From contig NZ_LR733825.1 in NCBI RefSeq assembly GCF_902506535.1, positions 809,206 through 873,205 on the forward strand: a DNA stretch of 64,000 nucleotides, in the 5' to 3' direction. This document shows, one piece after another, positions 37,461 to 46,143 of the stretch. Under the pieces are notes generated by a model that searched no databases, had not been told where the DNA came from, and was given only the letters and a program-made list of their open reading frames with translations. The DNA is from Pseudomonas sp. 8Z (GTDB taxonomy: Bacteria > Pseudomonadota > Gammaproteobacteria > Pseudomonadales > Pseudomonadaceae). Made by a program: the position numbers and the translations under genes. Positions within the stretch are counted from its first letter, which is position 1; each line of letters begins with the position of its first letter.

Positions 37461-37895
37461 ATGCGCCACACGATCCTCACTGGCACTTTGTTGCTCGCGT
37501 TGAGCACCTCCACCATCGCCAGCCAGGTCTACAAATGGGTGGATGACAAGGGCGTCACCCACTTTGGCGCGCAGCCACCACAGGGGCAGGACGCCACTAC
37601 CATCAACACGGCCACCCCGCCGCCTCGCTCGCCCCCCCCCCCGCCAGCGCCCAAAGCACCGTCGGACGACGCTCAACAGAAAGCAATTGATGAGAAGGTC
37701 AAGAATCAGGTCGCCAGGAAGGAGGCTGAGCGCAAAAAATACTGCGAAAGCGCTCGCACCAACCTCGCACAGTTGGAAAACAACCCTCGCGTGCGAATCG
37801 AGGGCGATAACGGTGAGCTGCGGCGCATAGGTGAAGACGAACGCCAGCAACGCATCACCGACCTGAAAAAGTCTATCGACGAAACATGCCGCTAA
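37461..37895 (+). CDS. DUF4124 exported protein
   Basis: A 144-residue envelope protein. Signal peptide HTILTGTLLLALSTSTIAS, then the DUF4124 motif VYKWVDDKGVTHFGAQPP (residues 23-40). A proline-rich linker (PPPRSPPPPPAPKAP) leads to a charged, coiled-coil-like C-terminal half with two Cys. DUF4124 proteins are common in pseudomonads, without proven function. A C-homopolymer at 37630-37639 encodes the prolines and may be slippage-prone. Confidence 0.85.
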   Translation: MRHTILTGTLLLALSTSTIASQVYKWVDDKGVTHFGAQPPQGQDATTINTATPPPRSPPPPPAPKAPSDDAQQKAIDEKVKNQVARKEAERKKYCESARTNLAQLENNPRVRIEGDNGELRRIGEDERQQRITDLKKSIDETCR

Positions 37896-37904
37896 GCGCG
37901 CCGA

Positions 37905-38231
37905 TCAGGCGCGCGTTAGCAAACGGTCGAAACGCCCCAACAATTCGAGCAATCCACGCACATTGACGGATTGCTCGCGATAAGCCATCTCAGCCATAGC
38001 CTGGATGCCAGATACAGCGGGCAGCGACCTATCACTCTCCAACAGCATTTTCATTCTTGGCAGCAGAATCCACTGCAGCCACTGCTCAAATGCCAGAGTA
38101 TCGACACAGAAAGGTGTCTGACTGGCCAGCGCCTCGGCGCTTGGCGCCTCAGCTTGCCACCAGCCTAACTGGCGTAGTTCACGCTCGATCAAGAGCAGCA
38201 GATCGGCAATCTGAGGGGCACGCTCATCCAT
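37905..38231 (-). CDS. yqcC: YqcC-family protein
   Basis: A 108-residue helical protein. LLLIERELRQLGWWQAEAPS and LASQTPFCVDTLAFEQWLQWILLPRM are the YqcC family core. Function unknown; often next to truC in enterics, here downstream of lpoP. Its ATG shares a base with the lpoP stop (TAATG), so it is translated with it. Confidence 0.88.
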   Translation of the reverse strand: MDERAPQIADLLLLIERELRQLGWWQAEAPSAEALASQTPFCVDTLAFEQWLQWILLPRMKMLLESDRSLPAVSGIQAMAEMAYREQSVNVRGLLELLGRFDRLLTRA

Positions 38232-38929
38232 TACAGACTGACTCGCGCCTGTTCACGCGCCTGCGCAGCGCCCGCGGCATCACCTTGGCGCTCACGCGCT
38301 TGTGCAATGAGATTCCATAGACTGGCCTGCAGTGCCGGGCGCCCCGACGCATAGGTCAGACCACGCCGCGCGAACTGCTCGGCCTGCGCCGCATCGCCCT
38401 GAGCCAGACGCACCTCGGCCAACCGATAGAGCACCTGCGGCTCACGTGGAGCGATACGTTGGGCACGTTCGAGACTGGAAGAGGCGCCATTAAGGTCACC
38501 GCCGCCCTGCTGCTGCTGCGCTGTGGTCAGCAACGCCAGCACCGGGCCATCCAGTTGCTCGTCGGCGGCGAGGCCACCACCACTGGGGATGCCGCTAGGC
38601 GCACCGGGAGCCGGAGACGAAGAGAAACCACCTTGACCGCTGCTCACCGGCGGCTCGTCAAAGGTCAGCCCGCCACTGGAAGGTGCGGCTTGCGGCCCGG
38701 TCTGTAGCGGCGACGAAACGGCGCCTTGCGGCACCATCACCACCACCCCGGAATCTTCTTCAACCTGCTGCCGCTGGGCTGCTGCAGGTGTAGGTGCACT
38801 GGCTCCGGCGATACTGCCAGCCGACAGCGGCGTACCGGCATCAACGACAGGAATCGAGCCACGCGGCACCGTACTACAGCCTGCCAGAGCCGTCGTTGTC
38901 AGCAGAGCGACAAGCCACTTCTTGTTCAC
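38231..38929 (-). CDS. lpoP: TPR lipoprotein, LpoP-type activator of PBP1b
   Basis: Outer-membrane lipoprotein of 232 residues that in P. aeruginosa stimulates the peptidoglycan synthase PBP1b. I choose GTG at 38927-38929 because GAGGA lies six bases before; the TTG two codons earlier overlaps it. The lipobox TALAGC gives the lipidated Cys. A low-complexity Gly/Ser/Pro linker (about 25-130) spans the periplasm, then TPR-like helices (DLNGASSSLERAQRIAPREP, VLYRLAEVRLAQGDAAQAE). Position next to mrcB supports the name. Confidence 0.85.
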   Translation of the reverse strand: MNKKWLVALLTTTALAGCSTVPRGSIPVVDAGTPLSAGSIAGASAPTPAAAQRQQVEEDSGVVVMVPQGAVSSPLQTGPQAAPSSGGLTFDEPPVSSGQGGFSSSPAPGAPSGIPSGGGLAADEQLDGPVLALLTTAQQQQGGGDLNGASSSLERAQRIAPREPQVLYRLAEVRLAQGDAAQAEQFARRGLTYASGRPALQASLWNLIAQARERQGDAAGAAQAREQARVSL

Positions 38930-38969
38930 ATCCAATCCTCTTCAATAAGGGTGAAAACAGCCTGCCCGA

Positions 38970-41288
38970 TCATTGCAGCCAACCACGCACCCAGTCCATC
39001 ACCGAGTCGGCTGGTGCCTGAATGCCACAACCAGAGCCAGGCGCAGGCTCACTGCCGCGAATATAAGGCATCTGCACTGCATTCGGGCAGCCGGAAGCCG
39101 ATCCCAGCCCAGTTGTTCGATCGACCCAAGCCATCGTCACGTTATCGGGCATCGGCATGTCCAAGGGCAAGGGGTCTGCCTTGCGCATGAAACCGGTCCA
39201 GACTTGCAGCGCACCGGTCGCCCCCGTCAGGGGAGTCGGCCCATTGTCATCGCGACCGAGCCAAACCACCGCTAGCAGGTCCTGACTGAAACCTGCGAAC
39301 CAGCTATCGCGTGAGTCGTTACTGGTACCGGTCTTACCGGCCAGATTTAGCGATCTAGGAAGCTGGTTGTACACCGAGCTACCAGTGCCTTCGCTCATCG
39401 TGCGTTGCATGGCGTTCTGCACGAGATAGATGGCACCCGGGTCGAAACGCTGCTGGATCTTGAAGGGGTAGCGTCCCAGCGGCTGACCGTCAGAAGTCAG
39501 CACACTGCGAATCCCACGCAGCGGCGTGTTGAAACCTCCATTGGCCAAGGTCTGATACATGTCCGCGACCTCCATCGGACTTAGCGCACCAGCACCAAGC
39601 AACATCGACGGATAGGCAGGCCAATCGCGCTTCATTCCAAGGCGCTGCAGCGTCTTGAGAATATTGGGAACGCCGATTTCCAGACCGAGCTTGGCCGTGG
39701 ACAGGTTGTAGGAATGAGCCAAGCCTTGATACAGATAAATGGAGCCATGCGCCTTGCGGTCATAATTCTGTGGCGTCCAGACCTGACCGTCCTGCCCCTT
39801 GATCGAGAAAGGTTCATCCTCAAGCCAACTGGTCAGCGTGTACTGGCTCGGACGCTCCAGCGCTGACAGATAGATGGCTGGCTTGACCAACGAACCGATA
39901 GGACGCACGGCATCGAGAGCTCGGTTGAAGCCGGCGAAGCGCGGCTGTCGACTGCCGATCAGCGCCTGAATCTCACCAGTTTCGGGATTGGTCACGACCA
40001 TACCCGCCTGCACTTCATCCACGCCCTTGCGCCCAGCCAGACGCTTGAGCGACTCGGCGAGGGCCTCTTCGGCCTTGAGCTGCAGGATGGGGTCGAAGCT
40101 GGTGAAAATGCGCAGACCTTCCTCGGTCAGATCTTCTTCACGATAGTCTTCACGCAATTGGCGCTTGACCAGATCGAGGAAAGCCGGGAAGGAGCTGTCG
40201 GCCATGCTGCCACGCTGCGTCACACCCAAAGGTTTTTGCTTGGCAGCGGCGGCCTCTTCCGGCGTGATCGAGCCCTGTTCGGCGAGCAGATCGAGCACCA
40301 GATTACGACGCGTCATGGCCCGTTCAGGGTTGCGCCGTGGATTGAAGTAGGTCGGTCCCTTGACCATCCCGACCAACAGCGCGACCTGCTCAAGCTTGAG
40401 CTCGGCAATCGGCTGACTGAAGAAATACTGGCTGGCCAGGCCGAATCCATGGATCGCACGCTGGCCGTCCTGGCCGAGGAAGACCTCGTTGAGGTACGCC
40501 TCAAGAATCTCGCGCTTGTCGTAGTGCAGTTCGAGCAGCACCGCCATCATGGCCTCGGTGGCCTTACGCAGCAGGGTGCGCTCGTTGGTCAGATAGAAGT
40601 TCTTAACTAGCTGCTGGGTCAGGGTACTGCCGCCTTGCACCATCCGACCGGAAGTCGCATTGACCCAAATAGCACGAGCAATGCCCTTGGGCGAAACCCC
40701 AAAGTGGTCAAAGAAATCACGATCTTCAACGGCGACCAAGGCATCGATCAGATAGGCCGGCACCTGATCAATCTTGATCAGAATGCGATCTTCCTGGTGC
40801 GCCGGATACAGACCGCCGATCAGCATGGGTTCGAGCCGCGCCACCGCCAGATTACCCCCGCCGCCCTGATTCAGGCCCGCGACATAATCACCGGAGAAGC
40901 GCACACGGATTTGCCGCGCCGGCTCAGCCCCCTCGTAAAACTGAAAGCCGCGGCTGTACATATCAATTGAGTTACCCGAGACCGCAACGGCCCCCGGACC
41001 GTTGGCGCTACTTTCGCGGCGATAACCCAACGCATCGAGCTCGCGCAGGAAATCGTCCTTACTCAGCTTCTGTCCAACGAATAGCTCCAGCGGCCTGGCA
41101 TATACCTTGGCAGGCACAGTCCAGCGCTTACCGGAGAACTTCTCTTGCACCACTGCATCAAGGTACACAGCGAAGCCGGCGAGAATAACCAAACCGACGA
41201 GACCAAGCTTGAAGCCCCAGGCGAGCCAGGGCCGAATGCCGGAAGAGCGGGTTTTCTTGTTTGAGCGGGGGGAGCGTTTTCGAGTCAT
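38970..41288 (-). CDS. mrcB: Penicillin-binding protein 1B (class A PBP)
   Basis: Bifunctional peptidoglycan glycosyltransferase-transpeptidase, 772 residues, start MTRKRSPRSN. One membrane helix (about 24-43) follows a basic cytoplasmic tail. A UB2H-like domain precedes GT51, where Glu188 in VAVEDRDFF is catalytic and MVQGGSTLTQQLVKN follows. The transpeptidase has GSLVKP (SxxK), SYNLS and AGKTGTSNDS (KTG). Paired with lpoP 40 bases downstream, forming the synthase-activator unit. Confidence 0.97.
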   Translation of the reverse strand: MTRKRSPRSNKKTRSSGIRPWLAWGFKLGLVGLVILAGFAVYLDAVVQEKFSGKRWTVPAKVYARPLELFVGQKLSKDDFLRELDALGYRRESSANGPGAVAVSGNSIDMYSRGFQFYEGAEPARQIRVRFSGDYVAGLNQGGGGNLAVARLEPMLIGGLYPAHQEDRILIKIDQVPAYLIDALVAVEDRDFFDHFGVSPKGIARAIWVNATSGRMVQGGSTLTQQLVKNFYLTNERTLLRKATEAMMAVLLELHYDKREILEAYLNEVFLGQDGQRAIHGFGLASQYFFSQPIAELKLEQVALLVGMVKGPTYFNPRRNPERAMTRRNLVLDLLAEQGSITPEEAAAAKQKPLGVTQRGSMADSSFPAFLDLVKRQLREDYREEDLTEEGLRIFTSFDPILQLKAEEALAESLKRLAGRKGVDEVQAGMVVTNPETGEIQALIGSRQPRFAGFNRALDAVRPIGSLVKPAIYLSALERPSQYTLTSWLEDEPFSIKGQDGQVWTPQNYDRKAHGSIYLYQGLAHSYNLSTAKLGLEIGVPNILKTLQRLGMKRDWPAYPSMLLGAGALSPMEVADMYQTLANGGFNTPLRGIRSVLTSDGQPLGRYPFKIQQRFDPGAIYLVQNAMQRTMSEGTGSSVYNQLPRSLNLAGKTGTSNDSRDSWFAGFSQDLLAVVWLGRDDNGPTPLTGATGALQVWTGFMRKADPLPLDMPMPDNVTMAWVDRTTGLGSASGCPNAVQMPYIRGSEPAPGSGCGIQAPADSVMDWVRGWLQ

Positions 41289-41402
41289 GGCGGGATTATA
41301 CGCACTTTGCACGGGGGCCAGCAGGGCTGGCCGAATGGTTTGCATGGCCGTTCACAGCGGCCATAATGCCCAGCTCGAACAGCGTAAAGACAAGGAACGA
41401 AC

Positions 41403-42965
41403 GTGAGCCAAAGCCTGATTGCCGCGCTACAGAACCCAGCCCTCTATCCACACCCGGTGGAAGAGTTTCGCGTGATTGAGACACACATTTCCTGGGTTTT
41501 GCTCACTGGCTCTTACGCCTACAAGATCAAAAAACCTGTGAACTTTGGTTTTCTCGACTTCACCGAGCTCTCGGCACGCGAACATTTTTGCGCTGAAGAG
41601 CTGCGTCTGAATCAGCGTCTGACAGACGATCTTTACCTGGAAGTGCTGCCTATTTGTGGCAGCGAGCAGGCTCCGAGCCTGGGCGGTGAAGGCCCAGTCA
41701 TCGAATATGCCCTTAAGATGCGCCAGTTTCCGCAGGATCAACTGCTCAGCGCCATCCAACAGCGCGGTGAGCTGGATGAGCGGCATATCGATGCGCTCGC
41801 CGACCAGATCGCGCGCTTTCACCTGAGCGCACCGCAGGTCGCCCAGGATCACTCGTTGGGTACTCCGCAAGCGGTGATGGCACCGGTGCAGCAAAATTTC
41901 GACCAGATCCGCCCGATGCTCAGCGACAAGCCTGATCTGCAGCAACTCGATGCGCTTGAAGCCTGGGCACAGACCAGCTACGAACGCCTACAACCACTAC
42001 TGGCCGAACGCAAGGCACAAGGCTTCATCCGCGAATGCCATGGTGACATCCACCTGGGTAACGTCGCGCAGATCGACGGCCAGGTCGTGCTGTTCGACTG
42101 CATCGAATTCAACGAGCCGTTTCGCCTGATCGATGTCGCCTCGGACGCCGCCTTCCTGGCGATGGATCTCGAGGACCGCGGGCTCAAGTGCATGGCCCGT
42201 CGCTTCATCAGTTCCTGGCTGGAACAAACCGGTGACTACCAAAGCCTGGAACTGCTGAACTTCTACAAGGCCTACCGCGCCATGGTGCGTGGCAAAGTCA
42301 GCCTGTTCCGCCTGGGTCAGGAACAGGACCCGGTTCAACGAGCGGTGATTATGCGCCAGTACCGCGCCTACGCCGCATTGGCAGAAAGCTACAGCGCCAT
42401 CCCAACACCCTTCCTGGCCATCACCCATGGCGTATCCGCCGTAGGCAAGAGCCATGTCGCCATGCGTCTGGTCGAGGCTCTGGGCGCCATTCGTGTGCGC
42501 TCGGACGTCGAGCGCAAACGCCTGCTCGGCGAACAGGACTCGGCCCATACGGGCCAGTTGCAGAGCGGTATCTACAGCGCAGAAGCCAGCCAAGCGACCT
42601 ACGAGCGCCTGCATCAACTGGCGCGCGAGGTACTGCACGCAGGTTTCCCGGTGGTCATCGACGCGACCTATCTCAAGGCATCGCAGCGCCAGGCGGCCTG
42701 CCAGGCAGCCGAGGAAAGCGGCGCACCCTTCCTCATCCTCGACTGCCACGCACCGGACGCCGTCATTGCGAGCTGGCTGACTCAGCGTCAAAGCGAAGGA
42801 CGCGATCCATCCGACGCAACGATGGCCGTCATCGAGGCGCAACAGGCAGCGCGTGAGCCCCTGGATGCCGAGGAGCAGCGACATAGCGGGCGAGTGGATA
42901 CACACGAGAGCGCCAGCCTGGACAGCCTCATCGAGCGTATCCGGCAAAAGCTGCCGGGCATCTGA
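41403..42965 (+). CDS. Aminoglycoside-phosphotransferase-like / P-loop kinase fusion protein
   Basis: A 520-residue two-domain protein with a GTG start after AAGGAA. The N-terminal half (to about 330) resembles the APH kinase fold: ECHGDIHLGNVAQ near 211-223 is the catalytic loop and LFDCIEFNEPFRLIDVASD the metal-binding strand. The C-terminal half is a P-loop kinase with Walker A GVSAVGKS (about 343-350). Families COG2187 and COG0645 are known as a fusion; the substrate is unknown and resistance is not implied. Divergent from mrcB. Confidence 0.8.
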   Translation: MSQSLIAALQNPALYPHPVEEFRVIETHISWVLLTGSYAYKIKKPVNFGFLDFTELSAREHFCAEELRLNQRLTDDLYLEVLPICGSEQAPSLGGEGPVIEYALKMRQFPQDQLLSAIQQRGELDERHIDALADQIARFHLSAPQVAQDHSLGTPQAVMAPVQQNFDQIRPMLSDKPDLQQLDALEAWAQTSYERLQPLLAERKAQGFIRECHGDIHLGNVAQIDGQVVLFDCIEFNEPFRLIDVASDAAFLAMDLEDRGLKCMARRFISSWLEQTGDYQSLELLNFYKAYRAMVRGKVSLFRLGQEQDPVQRAVIMRQYRAYAALAESYSAIPTPFLAITHGVSAVGKSHVAMRLVEALGAIRVRSDVERKRLLGEQDSAHTGQLQSGIYSAEASQATYERLHQLAREVLHAGFPVVIDATYLKASQRQAACQAAEESGAPFLILDCHAPDAVIASWLTQRQSEGRDPSDATMAVIEAQQAAREPLDAEEQRHSGRVDTHESASLDSLIERIRQKLPGI

Positions 42966-43059
42966 CGCATCGCCGCCTAGCCGCTTCACTGGCGCTGCGT
43001 ACCGGGCAAAGTACGCAGCGCCTTCTATACTTGCGGTGACCCCGTCACCGGTACTTGCC

Positions 43060-43404
43060 ATGAGCCAGCCACGTCAGCTTGACCATCCGCTCTACCGCCT
43101 GCTGCACAACGATGACATCAAGGGCTTCAATGCGCAGAAGCCCAAGGGTGGCGAAGTCGATCTTTCCGGTGGTGACTTCCGCGGTCTTGACCTGCGCAAC
43201 ATGGACACCGAAGGCGTCAACTTCACCGACGCCTACTTCCGCGGCACAGATTTACGCGGCCTGGACTTACGCAACGCCCAGATAGAAGGGGCAAGCCTAG
43301 CCCACGCCCAGATTTCCGGCACCTATTTTCCTGTCGAACTGAGCGCAGACGAGATCCTCATGTCGGTAAACTTCGGCACACGCCTGCGCTATCGCACCAA
43401 GTGA
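43060..43404 (+). CDS. Pentapeptide-repeat protein
   Basis: A 114-residue protein starting MSQPRQLDHPLYRLLHNDD. Between residues 35 and 90 it has about nine A(D/N)Lxx-like repeats (VDLSG, GDFRG, LDLRN, VNFTD, AYFRG, TDLRG, LDLRN, ASLAH), which form a right-handed quadrilateral helix. A few such proteins mimic DNA and bind gyrase; this one is short and has no proven target. 32 bases upstream of the TfoX-like gene, probably cotranscribed. Confidence 0.85.
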   Translation: MSQPRQLDHPLYRLLHNDDIKGFNAQKPKGGEVDLSGGDFRGLDLRNMDTEGVNFTDAYFRGTDLRGLDLRNAQIEGASLAHAQISGTYFPVELSADEILMSVNFGTRLRYRTK

Positions 43405-43435
43405 CGTGATATGCACCGCCCAGCACAGAGGCGCC

Positions 43436-43708
43436 ATGAAAGACGAACTGCAGTGCCTGAAAAACCTCGGTAAAACGTCAGCTCAATGGCTTCATGCCGT
43501 CGGCATACATAATGCCAGCGACCTGCGCCGTTACGGCGCTGTTGGGGCCTATCAAGCGGTACGCGCGCGAGGCTTTCGCGCCTCGAAAGTGCTGCTATAC
43601 GCCATCGAAGGCGCACTTCTCGATGTGCACTGGAGCGAACTACCCAACACCCACAAGGCCGAACTCAACGAGCGCCTAGAGGCAATCTCGCCAAACAACA
43701 GGAGGTAG
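43436..43708 (+). CDS. Stand-alone TfoX C-terminal domain protein
   Basis: A 90-residue protein, MKDELQCLKNLGKTSAQWLHAVGI, which corresponds to the TfoX_C domain (helix-hairpin-helix-like) without the N-terminal half found in full TfoX/Sxy competence regulators. RARGFRASKVLLYAIEGALLDVHW is the conserved core. Stand-alone forms are widespread with unknown role. An ATG 30 bases upstream in frame lacks a ribosome site. Confidence 0.82.
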   Translation: MKDELQCLKNLGKTSAQWLHAVGIHNASDLRRYGAVGAYQAVRARGFRASKVLLYAIEGALLDVHWSELPNTHKAELNERLEAISPNNRR

Positions 43709-43809
43709 CTCACAACCCACACATAGGAAGATTGCCGCCACAAGCACTACAGCCTATTGTTTCAGGGACGTTCGTACGTTCAGCCCAGCCAGTTCAAGGA
43801 ATTACGGTC

Positions 43810-44595
43810 ATGTATTTACTCGGGGAGCAACCGGCCTACGCCGATCAGCTGATCAACCGCCTGCAGAGCATCCCCGCTCAACTACTGGAGGGTCTGAATC
43901 CCATCGGTGAGCCCTTGCACCTAAACCGTGTGGATGACCTGAGCCAAGCGCTGCCGAGCAACCAATTGTTCATTATTGAGAGCGGCCTACTGCACGCGGT
44001 AGTCGAAGAGCGCCCCTTGTTCTACCTGCAAGAAGGTGATCTGGTGGGGTTACGCCAGGGCATCGAATTACCCAGTTGCCGTTACAGCAGCGAAGAACCC
44101 ATCAGCCTGATTCCCTATTCGCGCAGCGATGTGTTCCAACACATCCATGCCAGTGAACAACGCCAAGAACAGTTCATCCACTATCTGATCGGCCACACCG
44201 CCCTACTCTCCGACGCCCTGGCACGCCTAAAACAACCGGAGATCCGCCCTGCCACTGGCTTCCAGCATTTCGCCACGGGCGAAGAGCTGATTCATCAGGG
44301 TGACGACGCAGATCATGTCTTCATCATCATCGAAGGCCATGCCGAGGCCTATGTTGACGGGCAGAAGGTCGGTGACGTGCAGAAAGACGAAATTTTCGGA
44401 GCTATGGCGGTCTTCACCCGGGAAAAACGCAGCGCCACCGTAGTCGCCAGCGAGCCCTGCACAGTGATGGTGATACCAAAAGAACAGTTCCTCAGCCTGA
44501 TGCAGAGCAACCCGCGCATTGCCCATAGCCTGATCGAGAGCATGGCACGTCGTATCGACCTTCTGAACAAGGAAGTCACCCAACTGCGCAACTGA
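43810..44595 (+). CDS. cbpA: Cyclic nucleotide-binding protein CbpA
   Basis: A 261-residue protein with AAGGA ahead of MYLLGEQPAYADQL. The C-terminal 120 residues form a cNMP-binding domain: FATGEELIHQGDDADHVFIII, then EIFGAMAVFTREKRSATVVA with the phosphate-binding cassette. The N-terminal half is a degenerate related domain. In P. aeruginosa the gene beside prrF is cbpA, which binds cAMP and is polar; the same neighbourhood here supports the name. No helix-turn-helix, so not a DNA-binding Crp. Confidence 0.85.
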   Translation: MYLLGEQPAYADQLINRLQSIPAQLLEGLNPIGEPLHLNRVDDLSQALPSNQLFIIESGLLHAVVEERPLFYLQEGDLVGLRQGIELPSCRYSSEEPISLIPYSRSDVFQHIHASEQRQEQFIHYLIGHTALLSDALARLKQPEIRPATGFQHFATGEELIHQGDDADHVFIIIEGHAEAYVDGQKVGDVQKDEIFGAMAVFTREKRSATVVASEPCTVMVIPKEQFLSLMQSNPRIAHSLIESMARRIDLLNKEVTQLRN

Positions 44596-44660
44596 GTAAC
44601 GCGCCAAGGCAGAAAATCGGTACCTGCCTTGGCGCTATGAGAAATATTCTCAAAAACCCA

Positions 44661-44692
44661 TTGACACCAGAATGATAATTGTTATTATTATC
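44661..44692 (+). promoter_or_regulatory. prrF promoter with Fur box
   Basis: TTGACA at 44661-44666 with TATTAT at 44683-44688 (16-base spacer) or 44686-44691 forms the promoter. A 19-base site at 44674-44692, starting GATAAT and ending ATTATC, matches the Fur consensus in about 15 positions and overlaps the -10. Fe-Fur would block transcription when iron is plentiful. Confidence 0.85.
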
Positions 44693-44694
44693 AC

Positions 44695-44810
44695 AACTGG
44701 TCGCGAGATCAGTCGATAAGCTAAAGAGACCATTCAGTCGGACTCTTCAGATTATCTCCTCATCAGGCTAATCACGGTTATTGACCCGGCTCTTGCCGGG
44801 TCTTTTTTTT
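44695..44810 (+). ncRNA. prrF: PrrF iron-responsive small RNA (single copy)
   Basis: An RNA of about 116 nt begins AACTGGTCGCGAGATCAG shortly after the Fur-regulated promoter and ends at a terminator: GACCCGGC (44783-44790) pairs with GCCGGGTC (44795-44802), then eight T. The core CTCTTCAGATTATCTCCTC and CAGGCTAATCACG match, from memory, P. aeruginosa PrrF. PrrF represses iron-containing enzymes such as SdhCDAB and superoxide dismutase under iron limitation. P. aeruginosa has two tandem copies here; only one is visible in this window. Confidence 0.92.
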
Positions 44811-45000
44811 GCCCATGAGATTCTCATGGCTGGCTCAACGCCTGAAGCAGCCAGCCGCTCCGTCCCCACAGCACGTGCCGACGATAACCAGCCAATCGCG
44901 CTCGAAATACCATCCCTACATTGGACGTAAGAGCAAGCTACCTGGCTGGCTGCCCATCGCCGAACTGCGCGATAATCGCCCTTCAGCCAAGGAGGCCACG

Positions 45001-45339
45001 ATGATTCGCTTATGCTCCCCGAGCGAGCTGGCCGAAGGTCAGAGCCGGGGTTTTCTCGTCGATTCGCTCGCCCTGTTTCTCGTCCGCAAGGAGGGTACGG
45101 TGTATGCCTATCGCAATCGTTGCCCACACAGAGGCATCAACCTGCACTGGCAAACCGATGTATTTCTCGACGACAGCGCCAGCCTGATTCGCTGCGCAAC
45201 CCATGGCGCGCTGTTTCTCATCGACTCCGGCGAGTGCGTGGCAGGCCCCTGTGCCGGACAGGTGCTACAGGCACTACCATGCCAGGAGGACGCCCAAGGC
45301 ATTTGGTTAATGCCACTTGATCAGACCAACGAATATTGA
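45001..45339 (+). CDS. Rieske [2Fe-2S] ferredoxin-like protein
   Basis: A 112-residue soluble protein with AGGAGG ahead of the ATG. CPHRG (Cys41, His43) and CATHG (Cys65, His68) are the four cluster ligands of the Rieske fold. Likely a small electron carrier or nitrite reductase small-subunit-like protein. No oxygenase partner is adjacent. The 190 bases between prrF and this gene contain only small inverted repeats. Its iron-sulfur nature beside prrF is noteworthy but may be coincidence. Confidence 0.88.
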   Translation: MIRLCSPSELAEGQSRGFLVDSLALFLVRKEGTVYAYRNRCPHRGINLHWQTDVFLDDSASLIRCATHGALFLIDSGECVAGPCAGQVLQALPCQEDAQGIWLMPLDQTNEY

Positions 45340-45409
45340 GCCTAATCAGCCCCACCTGTCAGACCCGCGACTAGACTCAAATCAGGGTCACTGAGCGGGA
45401 GGCAAGGCA

Positions 45410-45574
45410 ATGGAACACTATCACTTGATGTTGGCGTTGCTGATCGGCGGCTTCCTGCTGCTGGGCGTCGGCTTCAATTTCCGAGATAACGAATGGGGCG
45501 TTCGAGCGCTAGGCATCGGCGTGATAATGCTGCTGGCGCCAATTGCCTTACGCGTGCATCTGGCACTGACCTAA
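45410..45574 (+). CDS. 54-residue membrane protein
   Basis: A short gene, MEHYHLMLALLIGG to RVHLALT, with GGGAGG about eight bases before the ATG. Two hydrophobic helices (about 5-23 and 34-50) flank a short loop with NFRDNEWG, a typical two-helix hairpin. No family recognised. It fits between the Rieske gene and the convergent moaE end. Function unknown. Confidence 0.65.
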   Translation: MEHYHLMLALLIGGFLLLGVGFNFRDNEWGVRALGIGVIMLLAPIALRVHLALT

Positions 45575-45587
45575 CCACCAGCGCCCC

Positions 45588-46043
45588 TCAATCACGCAGC
45601 CAGCGCTGCGCAGCGTCCTGATCGCTATGTCGGCCCTCGACCCAGCGCGGGCCTTCGGCGGTATCTTCCTTCTTCCAGAACGGCGCGCGCGTCTTCAGGT
45701 AATCCATGACGAAGTTGCAGGTATCGAACGCGGCCTGCCGATGAGCACTGCTTGTGCCAACGAAAACGATAGGCTCGCCTGGCTCCAGGCGGCCGACACG
45801 GTGGATGATTTCGATGCCCAACAGCGGCCAGCGCTCACGCGCCTCATCGGCGATTTTGGCCAGCGCTTTTTCGGTCATGCCAGGGAAGTGTTCGAGGAAC
45901 ATGCCACCTACATCACGACCGTCGTTGAAGTCGCGCACGTAGCCGACGAAGGTGACCACCGCGCCAATGCCGAGGTTGGCGGCATGCAGGGCGTTGAGCT
46001 CGATGCCGGGATCGAAGGGTTGGTTTTGGACGCGGATGGTCAT
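45588..46043 (-). CDS. moaE: Molybdopterin synthase catalytic subunit MoaE
   Basis: Large subunit of molybdopterin synthase, which with thiocarboxylated MoaD converts cyclic pyranopterin monophosphate to molybdopterin. 151 residues. GAVVTFVGYVRDFN at the N-terminus, VGTSSAHRQAAFDTCNFVMDYLK and FWKKEDT with the active-site lysine are present. Separated from moaD by 100 bases carrying a REP-like repeat, unusual for a tightly packed moa operon. Confidence 0.96.
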   Translation of the reverse strand: MTIRVQNQPFDPGIELNALHAANLGIGAVVTFVGYVRDFNDGRDVGGMFLEHFPGMTEKALAKIADEARERWPLLGIEIIHRVGRLEPGEPIVFVGTSSAHRQAAFDTCNFVMDYLKTRAPFWKKEDTAEGPRWVEGRHSDQDAAQRWLRD

Positions 46044-46081
46044 GAGGGTGTCTCGTTTGATGGGGCGTTTTCAGAGGCGGT

Positions 46082-46135
46082 TTGGCGGGCTGAAACGGAG
46101 CGCAGCCCGGCCCACCCTACGCTCCTCTACAGCTA
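46082..46135. repeat. REP-like hairpin between moaD and moaE
   Basis: CGGGCTG (46086-46092) and CAGCCCG (46103-46109) form an inverted repeat within sequence of the type GGGCTGaaac-ggagcgCAGCCC-ggcccaccctac, which I recall as a common intergenic repeat in pseudomonads. It splits two genes that are normally adjacent. Confidence 0.6.
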
Positions 46136-46143
46136 GATCAGCG

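Noticed and set aside
41403..42965. Possible antibiotic-resistance gene because of the APH-like domain
   Set aside because: Belongs to the chromosomal COG2187/COG0645 fusion group; no sign of mobility and substrate is unknown.
44811..45000. Search for a second prrF copy
   Set aside because: No Fur box, core or terminator; only short GGCTGG/CCAGCC inverted repeats.
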